This document shows positions 15,881 through 22,511 of a DNA stretch of 22,511 nucleotides, piece by piece. A program made the position numbers and the translations under genes. The stretch lies in contig DCFU01000013.1 in the NCBI GenBank assembly GCA_002319795.1, positions 1 to 22,511 of the forward strand, given 5' to 3'. The notes beneath the pieces were generated by a model. The model did no database searches and was not told where the DNA came from. It saw only the letters and a program-made list of their open reading frames with translations. The number at the start of each line of letters is the position of its first letter. Within the stretch, counting starts at the first letter, position 1. Source of the DNA: Megamonas sp. UBA1796. Its GTDB lineage: Bacteria; Bacillota; Negativicutes; Selenomonadales; Selenomonadaceae.

Positions 15881-15929
15881 AATATAATGGGCATCCACTG
15901 GTATAAATGCATTGGATGCCCATTATATT
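15881..15929. terminator. bidirectional terminator between chemotaxis and cupin genes
   Basis: A perfect 17-bp stem (AATATAATGGGCATCCA and its complement) flanks a 15-base loop between convergent genes. A-rich and T-rich sequence on the outer sides serves both directions. Confidence 0.85.
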
Positions 15930-15940
15930 CTTTGCTCAGA

Positions 15941-16330
15941 TCAGCATAAGGCCGGAATAAATTTCGCAAACAGATATAGGCCGTCTTTACCGGCATGGAC
16001 TTCATGTTCCACCTTTGCCGGCAGGATGGAAATGGTTCCGGGCGTATATTCGATTTCGGTGCTGCCATGGATGCATCTGCCATATCCGGCAATGACTTCA
16101 TGGGTTTCAAGCTGCGTTTCATGAATATGGTTAAAAATACTTTTATTCGGTGCAATTCTTACCAGATGATAGCTGAACTGCCCCTCGGTATCTTTTCCCG
16201 TAATGAGGTGCTTGAGTTCAACTCCGACAAATGTCGGATGCTTTGACCAGGGAATATCCGCAAAGGGAGTCTCCTTGCCCGGGATGAGATACCTTCCGTG
16301 GTTGAAGCTTTCGAATACTTTGTTTTCCAT
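15941..16330 (-). CDS. small cupin-domain protein
   Basis: The 129-residue protein is a single cupin barrel. Motif 1 is in FNHIHETQLETHEVIAGYG, with candidate metal ligands His68, His70 and Glu75. Motif 2 is in YTPGTISILPAKVEHEV, with His109. Such proteins bind a metal and act as isomerases, dioxygenases or small-molecule sensors; which one is not decided here. The start at 16330 (MENKVFESF) has GAGGAAC upstream at good spacing. A longer start at 16399 would overlap the stop of the AraC-family gene as ATGA but has no ribosome binding site. It is the second gene of a minus-strand operon with the AraC-type regulator. Confidence 0.85.
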   Translation of the reverse strand: MENKVFESFNHGRYLIPGKETPFADIPWSKHPTFVGVELKHLITGKDTEGQFSYHLVRIAPNKSIFNHIHETQLETHEVIAGYGRCIHGSTEIEYTPGTISILPAKVEHEVHAGKDGLYLFAKFIPALC

Positions 16331-16395
16331 AAGATTGTTCCTCGCTTTCTTGTAGCTGTATTTGTTTATGACACAATCATATAGAAAAATGTTCT

Positions 16396-16998
16396 TCATG
16401 GCTTGGATAAAATTGCGGATTTGCTGTATTCATCCGGAGAAATGCCTACCTGCTTTTTAAATGCCCGGTCAAGATGGCTCTGATCACAAAAACCAAGCAT
16501 TTGTGCCACATCGATTACCTTGTTGTCCTGTTCTAAAAGCTCCTGGGCTTTCCGTACCTTGCACTGCAGCTGAAATTTATGAGGTGTAATACCATTTTCA
16601 TCTGCAAATTTCCGGATCATATGATACGAACTGATATGCACCTGTTCAGCCGCTGCGGCAATCTTCATATCTATTACCGGATTCCCGATGATTTTATTTT
16701 TGATGGTGTCTAAGTCCCTGTCTGTGTCGTTACCGTATGGCAGGCAGATGGTAATCATAGAATAATGGGCAGCATTTGGAACGATGCTATGACATACATC
16801 CGGAGCCACTGAGAAATATTCACCATTCTTGCAGACATATTTTCTGTCACCAATCGATATAGATACAGAACCATGGGTGATGATCCCGATAATATAATGA
16901 CCAATATGCGTATGCGGAGGATAGACTATATTTACTTGCTCCAGGCTTATTACTTCTATTCCCGTGGAAGTATCTTTCAGAAATTCTAATTTTTCCAT
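16396..16998 (-). CDS. AraC-family transcriptional regulator with N-terminal cupin sensor
   Basis: From MEKLEFLKD at 16998 the protein has 200 residues. The N-terminal half is an AraC-type cupin (PPHTHIGHYIIGIITHG, then CKNGEYFSVAPDVCHSIVP). The C-terminal half has two helix-turn-helix units at about residues 112-133 and 161-183, with KVIDVAQMLGFCDQSHLDRA followed by FKKQVGISPDEYSK. The in-frame ATG at 17082 is disfavoured because a promoter-like pair of boxes lies downstream of it (17054-17082). The gene is directly upstream of the small cupin gene and probably co-transcribed with it. The effector is unknown. Confidence 0.88.
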   Translation of the reverse strand: MEKLEFLKDTSTGIEVISLEQVNIVYPPHTHIGHYIIGIITHGSVSISIGDRKYVCKNGEYFSVAPDVCHSIVPNAAHYSMITICLPYGNDTDRDLDTIKNKIIGNPVIDMKIAAAAEQVHISSYHMIRKFADENGITPHKFQLQCKVRKAQELLEQDNKVIDVAQMLGFCDQSHLDRAFKKQVGISPDEYSKSAILSKP

Positions 16999-17053
16999 AG
17001 ATGATTTTATACCTCTTTGTTTATTCCGTGAATTCGTCTTATAGCATTTGCAG

Positions 17054-17082
17054 GCTATAGCGTGTGACAGACCGTTTACCAA
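17054..17082 (-). promoter_or_regulatory. candidate promoter of the AraC-cupin operon
   Basis: On the minus strand TTGGTA (17077-17082) and TATAGC (17054-17059) are 17 bases apart. The start of transcription would fall before the 16998 ATG. Confidence 0.4.
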
Positions 17083-17132
17083 GGTTAAGCTGAATACTAC
17101 ATTCTTAGTATAACCGTTTCATCCTGTGAGGT

Positions 17133-17240
17133 CTATGACATTGTGTCGATGGAGATATCGTTGTTGGAGAAAAACTCTGCGCCATATGCATCCGCTGGTG
17201 TTTCTGGTAATCGTCACACAAGCAGGTTTTTTGTATGCTT
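17133..17240 (-). pseudogene. possible remnant of a short peptide gene
   Basis: The minus strand reads RKAYKKPACVTITRNTS and, after removal of one base, DAYGAEFFSNNDISIDTMS with a TAG at 17133-17135. The KAYKKP-x-VT start resembles small peptides of Clostridia that begin K-x-Y-x-K-P. There is no start codon, and the ncRNA block copy 2 begins about 12 bases beyond the 5' side. The gene may have been cut when that block arrived. The remaining bases between 17083 and 17250 hold nothing else I can support. Confidence 0.3.
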
Positions 17241-17279
17241 TCCGAAGGGGTGTTTAGGACAATACATTGTGAGATTTAT

Positions 17280-17308
17280 TTGAAATTAAGGGAAAAAAGT
17301 CTTATAAT
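17280..17308 (+). promoter_or_regulatory. sigma-A promoter of ncRNA copy 2
   Basis: TTGAAA (17280-17285) and TATAAT (17303-17308) are 17 bases apart, identical in boxes and spacing to copy 1. The predicted start is near 17315. Confidence 0.85.
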
Positions 17309-17314
17309 ATAAAG

Positions 17315-17580
17315 AATATAAATGCTTTTGCATAAACGAAGCAAAGCAGATTTTTGTTGTTTTGTTATGTCTATAGAAAGACTTATTCGGTACACTTACA
17401 GTAGGGAACTGTCGGGATTTTTGTGAGAAAATGCAGGACAATCAATACGAAAAGAAGTGACGGAAGGATGCATGCAGGACAAAACCGGGAAATGGCTGAG
17501 ATAATAAAATTTCGTATAGGGTCAGAGCTTTATTAGGCGACGGAACAAGCAGGGAGTACTTGGCTTCGTCGCCTGTTTTT
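17315..17580 (+). ncRNA. structured non-coding RNA, copy 2, upstream of cas13a
   Basis: The predicted RNA is about 265 nt. The 5' bases ATAAATGCTTT (17318-17328) can pair with AGAGCTTTAT (17524-17533), or locally GCTTTTGC (17324-17331) with GCAAAGC (17341-17347). The two are mutually exclusive, as in copy 1. The conserved 3' half carries several GGA motifs. The terminator ends about 100-160 bases before the cas13a start, depending on the start codon. It may act alone, or as an attenuated leader of cas13a. There is no complementarity to the CRISPR repeat that I could see by eye. Confidence 0.7.
17535..17580 (+). terminator. intrinsic terminator of ncRNA copy 2
   Basis: AGGCGACGGAACAAG (17535-17549) pairs with CTTGGCTTCGTCGCCT (17559-17574), with a few internal mismatches, followed by GTTTTT. 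Transcription from the ncRNA promoter should largely stop here unless it is regulated. Confidence 0.88.
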
Positions 17581-17737
17581 GTACTGTGAAAAGATGTCAA
17601 ATTTTCGCGGCATTTTTGTATGTTGCATGTATAGGGAAAGATAGAAAAGAAAATATATCTCATCAGAGGGATCGATGTAGATGAAAAATGTTTTCTCATT
17701 CGTTCCTGATAAAATCGTAAAGAAAAGGATGTGCACG

Positions 17738-20700
17738 ATGAAACTTACAAAAAGTAAAAATGCACAAGAAGCATTTTTCTATCGTAATACTCATATGGGA
17801 AAACTTTATATGCGAAGTGCTTTCAGTGAAGACAAGACGGATAGTACTATTGATAACTTACCCTTTAAGGAGTCTCTTGCCAGACGTATTTTACTGAGGT
17901 GTGATAAGACAAAATCGCATAAACAAAATCCGTTTAAAAGTTTTATGGAAGAGTTGATAGATAAAGAAAAAGCCGTACTTCCATCTAAGGAAGTTATCGG
18001 TTATGATAAAACATTTCAAGCGGTGCGATATTTTTCTCCTTATGGGCGTGCTTTAAGGATTGGACAGGGTGGGAATGGCATTACATTTGAGAAATTGCTA
18101 ATAGAACATTATGACAATAATAAAGACATCAGTGAAGAACTCAAAAAAATTTCTGCTATGCTTAAGTTAAGACGAACTTATAAAAAAGACCATTTAAAAA
18201 AATCCATTAAAAATAATAAGATCGTATTCCCTTTGGTTATAAACGAAGCAAATACTTCAAAAATAGGCAAAGGAGAATGGTTGCTTGACTTTATAAATAA
18301 TGAAAAAAAATTTACTGATTATAAAAACTGGTATGATTATGCAAAGCTTTATGAAACTAAATTAAAACCATTACAAACAAATCTTGGTTATCTGAAAAAT
18401 CCTCAAGTGTGGGGAGGACTTCTCTATGCGGAAGTGAAAAAATACCATCATGAATTATATAAGACAAAGAAATCTGAATTAAATTGCGAAAAAAAATTAC
18501 AAGAATTTGGATTTTATTTGAATGAAGTTCAGGATTATTTTCGTCATTATTTTGGCAGTAGCAAAGCTGGAAAAAGCTTGAATAAAGCCGCTAAAATTGA
18601 TAGACTCATTGAAATAAAGGAAGGTGCCGTAGAAGAAAGTTATATGTACAAATGGATTAAGGCACATATAACGAATAAAATCACAGCCTTGCTTATCCAA
18701 AACGGAAAATTTATGCACTATAAGGTTGAACATCCCACTTCGGATATCCTTTCCAATATTCAAATCGAAGAGTCGTTCAAGAAGCAGCTTTTTTTATCTA
18801 TTGCCTGGGCAACTACCCGCCTAAATTATTTCTTTGATTATGGCAGTAATAATGATGTTTTATTAGGTGAACCTAAAAATAATTCGACAGTTGGTACCAA
18901 TATACAGGGAGATATTCTTTCGGAGTTTGACGAAGACACTACGCTGAAAAATATTTATCAAAAAAATATAAAAAACACTAAGGCTTATATGGAATATTTT
19001 TTAGCAGAATTAAAAAAGAGTGAAAATAACAACAAAAATGTTTTTCAAGAAAAAGTATGTACAACCTTTCCTATTCATATACAAGAAAATAATTCAGATG
19101 ATACCATTGAGGCCCTTTTGGATATTCTTGATGCTGCAAAAGAAAGTATCAGCTATTTACGGAATAACGTTTTTCATCCGCAAAAAGAATATTTGTATGA
19201 GCTGACTTTACCTGAAAAAATTAAAGGAATCGTTGAAAAGGATTATTTTGCAAAAACAAAAGAAGTTATGAAAACAGATATTTCACAGATAAACAGCTGT
19301 TTCAAGGAAAAAATCCGTAGCGCCTTAATTGCAGACGTTTATCCCTTGGAAATCTTGCAAAATTTATTCACTAACTGTAAGCTGTCCTTTTACCTTTATG
19401 CACCTAAATACGAACTTATGCCAGCTTTTCGTAAGGTTTATCAACGAGGGGCAAATCTATGCAGCCAGGGTGGAACGCAACGAAATCTTAGCTGGTTCTA
19501 TAATAAACCAGTTGTTTCTCGTGGGGCCGATGGTTTACGAGACATTAATGATATAAAACAATGGCAAGCCTATAAAAATTTGCTGCAAATGATTTATGAG
19601 CATAGTTTTCTGCCTGCAGTGCATGAAGATGAATCATTAATTACAAAATATATCTATGAAACGATTCAGCAGAGTCAAGAAGCTTCGAGGGACAGAAATA
19701 AGGAATATTGTTTCCGTTATAGAAATATGCCAAAGTATAAAAGTTCAAGTTTAGCTGCGTATATGTCAAATCTGCAACGACTGCAGTCTGCCGAAGAAAG
19801 TAACCAACATGATGATACCAAAAGTAAAACCGATAATAAAAATTATTATATCGATTTTGTGCAGGATTTTTTTGTCCGTGCGTTTGATCGATATCTTGAG
19901 GGACATTTAAGTAGTATCAAGAGATATCTATTGCCCGATGCAGGAAATAAGTTGCACGTAACTGAAAAAGAAGATGTAGAAACTACATTAAGCCAACTTT
20001 TCCAAAAAGAAAATCCAACAATCTGTATGAAGGACGCCAACGTCATAAATGAGAATGATGAGTTCTGTCTGTTGTTTTATCCATTTCTGCGAATGCTGGA
20101 ACGACGTGAATTGTCAAATCTGCAACATCAAGTCATTCGCTACCGTTGTTCGTTTAAACATCGGCTTTCTATCGAAGTAGATTCGTCAGAAAAACTGGAA
20201 CGGCTCATAGCTATGCTCATATTCACTTTTCCAGATCATATAGACGAGGAAGACTGCTATAAAGATATGGTAAAAAAATATTTTGGAAAATTTGTTGAAG
20301 GCTCGCTTAAGGACTATTTGGACTTGTATTTCCAAAGCGGGGAAAAGTTAATTCAGCAAAAAAGTATGCTGGCACTTATGCGTACAGGTAGTATGGCACT
20401 TTATTCTGAGATGTTTAGTCCAATATATAAAATCACATCAGAAGATTATAATAAGTACAAATCTTACTGTCAACTTGGTGAGAATCCTGGAGGAAAGCAG
20501 CTATCACCTATTGAACAAGCCCAACAACAATTAGCAAGTCTTCACCAAGAATTGTGTGAAGAAAAATCAATTTCTAAGGATAATGAAAAACTACGGAAAT
20601 ATAAAGAATGCCTTGTTTTGGTTCATGAATATTCTGAGTTACGACGCAAACTGACTTTTGATTTGTTATACGAGATACATCTTATCCATGTGGATATTCT

Positions 20701-21325
20701 TGGGCGATTTGCATCTTTTGCAGCAGATTGGGAAAGGGATATGCATTTTTTATTGTTGGGCTTGTATGGATTGGGACAACAAAATCAAATAGATAAGCTA
20801 TTGTCTTTTAAAAGCCAGGAAGAAGTAGATAATATTTTTAGGTATATGCGTCGAGAAAAATCAATGACTGCGAAATTCAAGAACGCTTTAAAAAATGAGA
20901 TCAATAGAAAAACATTAGAAGAGTTATGCTTGTACAATTGTCAAGATGGATTGGATAAAGTTATTAATGTGCGGAATACTCTTGCACATCTTAATCATAT
21001 GACACAAATTTCTTATAAAAATGAATACCAAAAAAGCATTTTTGAACTTTTAACTGCCATTAGTAAATTATTGAATTATGATTTGAAACGTAAGAATTCT
21101 GTAACCAGAGTATTAAAAGCACTTTTGAACAAATACCATATCAAACTTAGTCTGTATCAAAAAAATGATGATTATGAGTGCATATCAATCAAAAGTGAAG
21201 AGATTGTTCATTTAAAAAACTTAAGAATTCGGGAGAATAAAAAAAGAATTGAACTTCCAGCTCAAGATGTGCTTTTTGTAGAATGCGTTGCAAAATTGTT
21301 GGATTTCTCGTATAATAAAAAGTAA
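17738..21325 (+). CDS. cas13a: Cas13a, type VI-A CRISPR RNA-guided ribonuclease
   Basis: From the ATG at 17738 the protein has 1195 residues, within the Cas13a range. Two HEPN nuclease motifs of R-x4-H form are present: Arg475-His480 (SYLRNNVFHPQKEY) and Arg1079-His1084 (NVRNTLAHLNHM). Their spacing and the C-terminal stretch IKSEEIVHLKNL, preceded by KLLNYDLKRKNSV, match Leptotrichia Cas13a proteins as I recall them; so do YIDFVQDFFVRAFDRYL and DWERDMHFLLLG. The protein binds a crRNA and, on pairing with target RNA, cuts that RNA and others non-specifically; this family also processes its own crRNAs. The start at 17738 (MKLTKSKNAQEAFFYR) has AAAAGGA 8 bases upstream. An in-frame ATG at 17681 (1214 residues) has a weaker AGAGGG. 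The array follows on the same strand. No other cas gene is visible. Confidence 0.97.
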   Translation: MKLTKSKNAQEAFFYRNTHMGKLYMRSAFSEDKTDSTIDNLPFKESLARRILLRCDKTKSHKQNPFKSFMEELIDKEKAVLPSKEVIGYDKTFQAVRYFSPYGRALRIGQGGNGITFEKLLIEHYDNNKDISEELKKISAMLKLRRTYKKDHLKKSIKNNKIVFPLVINEANTSKIGKGEWLLDFINNEKKFTDYKNWYDYAKLYETKLKPLQTNLGYLKNPQVWGGLLYAEVKKYHHELYKTKKSELNCEKKLQEFGFYLNEVQDYFRHYFGSSKAGKSLNKAAKIDRLIEIKEGAVEESYMYKWIKAHITNKITALLIQNGKFMHYKVEHPTSDILSNIQIEESFKKQLFLSIAWATTRLNYFFDYGSNNDVLLGEPKNNSTVGTNIQGDILSEFDEDTTLKNIYQKNIKNTKAYMEYFLAELKKSENNNKNVFQEKVCTTFPIHIQENNSDDTIEALLDILDAAKESISYLRNNVFHPQKEYLYELTLPEKIKGIVEKDYFAKTKEVMKTDISQINSCFKEKIRSALIADVYPLEILQNLFTNCKLSFYLYAPKYELMPAFRKVYQRGANLCSQGGTQRNLSWFYNKPVVSRGADGLRDINDIKQWQAYKNLLQMIYEHSFLPAVHEDESLITKYIYETIQQSQEASRDRNKEYCFRYRNMPKYKSSSLAAYMSNLQRLQSAEESNQHDDTKSKTDNKNYYIDFVQDFFVRAFDRYLEGHLSSIKRYLLPDAGNKLHVTEKEDVETTLSQLFQKENPTICMKDANVINENDEFCLLFYPFLRMLERRELSNLQHQVIRYRCSFKHRLSIEVDSSEKLERLIAMLIFTFPDHIDEEDCYKDMVKKYFGKFVEGSLKDYLDLYFQSGEKLIQQKSMLALMRTGSMALYSEMFSPIYKITSEDYNKYKSYCQLGENPGGKQLSPIEQAQQQLASLHQELCEEKSISKDNEKLRKYKECLVLVHEYSELRRKLTFDLLYEIHLIHVDILGRFASFAADWERDMHFLLLGLYGLGQQNQIDKLLSFKSQEEVDNIFRYMRREKSMTAKFKNALKNEINRKTLEELCLYNCQDGLDKVINVRNTLAHLNHMTQISYKNEYQKSIFELLTAISKLLNYDLKRKNSVTRVLKALLNKYHIKLSLYQKNDDYECISIKSEEIVHLKNLRIRENKKRIELPAQDVLFVECVAKLLDFSYNKK

Positions 21326-21455
21326 GATTCAAGTGCGAAATACAAGTAAACATAGGTAAAAATCACGGATTATTGCGGGTTTCGTAGACTAAAAAAAGAG
21401 GTTCGCACTTTTTATAAGTTGAAGCCACCATATGACAGGTGAATTTTGCTATGCA
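21326..21455 (+). promoter_or_regulatory. CRISPR leader region with long-loop inverted repeat
   Basis: The 130 bases between the cas13a stop and the first repeat are the likely leader. AAGTGCGAA (21331-21339) and TTCGCACTT (21402-21410) can pair across a 62-base loop, followed by TTTAT; this may be a cas13a terminator or a leader structure. A possible -35 box TTGAAG lies at 21419-21424 but no convincing -10 box is seen. The array polarity supports leader placement here because the degenerate repeat is at the far end. Confidence 0.5.
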
Positions 21456-22414
21456 ATTACAATCCCCATATACAGGGGAACTGAAACTCGCATATCGTCC
21501 CTTTATACTTCCGGCAGAGTATATTACAATCCCCATATACAGGGGAACTGAAACGCAAACAGGCGCTTATCATTGATAATAAAGGAATGATTACAATCCC
21601 CATATACAGGGGAACTGAAACGCCGTGAAGATGACCAATACCATGTCATAGAATGATTACAATCCCCATATACAGGGGAACTGAAACAATATAAGCAGCT
21701 ACGGCTGTTAGCAGTGTATCGCTGATTACAATCCCCATATACAGGGGAACTGAAACATAGATATACTAATAGATAGAATAATGGAGCATAGAATTACAAT
21801 CCCCATATACAGGGGAACTGAAACAAAAAAGCTACAAGCAGCATCAAGATACTGAGGCATTACAATCCCCATATACAGGGGAACTGAAACACTTCATTGA
21901 CACGATATTTACCACCAGAAATTGCATTACAATCCCCATATACAGGGGAACTGAAACATGAATTGGTATGGTAAGTGAACACGCTCAAGCTCATTACAAT
22001 CCCCATATACAGGGGAACTGAAACTATTATTTTTTGATTTATATCCATTATCCATTACATTACAATCCCCATATACAGGGGAACTGAAACACTTGCACAG
22101 TGACAAATTTGCAATTTTGCCCATATTACAATCCCCATATACAGGGGAACTGAAACTGCGAATTCGTACTGAATATCTTGTGCTTGTTTCAATTACAATC
22201 CCCATATACAGGGGAACTGAAACCTGTTTGCCGCGTATGATTGAAATTCTTTGCCACAGATTACAATCCCCATATACAGGGGAACTGAAACGCACCAATT
22301 GCGCTTGCTATTGTACTGACTGCTGATTACAATCCCCATATACAGGGGAACTGAAACCAAGATATATTGGTCTGCCATTTAGCATCAATTGTGTATTACA
22401 ATCCCCATATACAG
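21456..22414 (+). CRISPR. type VI-A CRISPR array, 14 intact repeats plus one truncated, 14 spacers
   Basis: The 32-base repeat begins ATTACAATCCCC, has the loop ATATACA, then GGGG and ends AACTGAAAC. CCCC and GGGG form the hairpin typical of Cas13a repeats. Intact copies start at 21456, 21523, 21590, 21656, 21725, 21793, 21859, 21926, 21993, 22059, 22125, 22192, 22260 and 22326 and look identical. A fifteenth at 22395 matches for only 20 bases and then diverges, losing the GGGG arm. Spacers are 34-37 bases. The repeat's AAAC end precedes each spacer, so crRNAs with a 5' repeat handle are read on the plus strand, co-directional with cas13a. All spacers differ from one another. Confidence 0.98.
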
Positions 22415-22511
22415 CTGAGATAGTTGGTTTGGAAATTCACTAGCAAACTCTTTAAAAATCGCAGACAGTTGTAAGGTCTTAATAAGATACACAAAAAGCA
22501 CCGTTTATTGA
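22415..22511. other. sequence after the array, no supported feature
   Basis: After the truncated repeat the 97 bases to the window end hold no ORF, repeat or terminator that I can support. Confidence 0.5.

Larger units (their letters stand above)
17252..17595 (+). repeat. ncRNA block copy 2 (paralogue at 2211-2552)
   Basis: This stretch of about 344 bp matches copy 1 from GTTTAGGAC to GTGAAAAGAT. The middle part (about 17345-17400) is the most divergent, while the promoter, 5' stem, 3' half and terminator are kept. Flanks are unrelated to those of copy 1. Confidence 0.9.

Noticed and set aside
17252..17595. ncRNA copy 2 as a tracrRNA for the Cas13a system
   Set aside because: No stretch complementary to the CRISPR repeat was found by eye, and Cas13a does not need a tracrRNA.
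21860..22378. Overlapping minus-strand and plus-strand ORFs of 60-120 codons across the array
   Set aside because: Each repeats the same translated repeat sequence at the array period; they are artefacts of the CRISPR repeats.

Overview
The window looks like a low-GC anaerobic member of the Bacillota. Strong GGAGG-type ribosome binding sites, sigma-A promoters with 17-bp spacers, intrinsic terminators, MocR, HxlR and XRE regulators and an oxygen-sensitive radical-SAM sulfatase maturase all fit this. I cannot name the species. A chemotaxis receptor suggests a motile relative of Clostridia or Negativicutes.

Layout. 1-2.1 kb: the end of a MocR-type regulator converges on a DJ-1/PfpI-ferredoxin fusion gene. 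2.2-3.65 kb: first copy of a structured non-coding RNA, then a gene broken by two in-frame stops and the decayed tail of a membrane acyltransferase. 3.7-5.75 kb: an XRE regulator with a short overlapping ORF, then a ROK-family repressor. 6.05-7.0 kb: an autoregulated TetR-SMR efflux operon. 7.05-8.06 kb: a divergent HxlR regulator and flavodoxin-like oxidoreductase, both damaged. 8.25-12.8 kb: a sulfatase operon (anaerobic sulfatase-maturating enzyme, Cys-type sulfatase, GPH symporter) behind a twin-palindrome control region. 12.8-14.0 kb: a two-gene CHR (chromate-type) transporter. 14.1-15.85 kb: a methyl-accepting chemotaxis protein. 15.9-17.0 kb: a minus-strand AraC-cupin operon. 17.25-17.6 kb: second copy of the non-coding RNA. 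17.7-22.4 kb: a type VI-A CRISPR system, cas13a followed by an array of 14 intact repeats plus a truncated terminal one.

The main system is the Cas13a locus. The effector has two R-x4-H HEPN ribonuclease motifs and C-terminal similarity to known Cas13a proteins. The repeat has the Cas13a-type CCCC/GGGG hairpin and ends in AACTGAAAC, so crRNAs would be read from the same strand as cas13a with the repeat as 5' handle. No cas1, cas2 or accessory gene is visible.

The least expected structure is a block of about 340 bp present twice, about 15 kb apart (2211-2552 and 17252-17595). Each copy has a near-consensus promoter, an RNA of about 260 nt with conserved competing stems, and a GC-rich terminator. 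One copy lies directly upstream of cas13a.

The sulfatase region makes metabolic sense as a unit: import of a sulfated compound, cytoplasmic desulfation by a sulfatase activated by its own maturase, and perhaps sulfate export by the adjacent CHR pair. The last step is inference.
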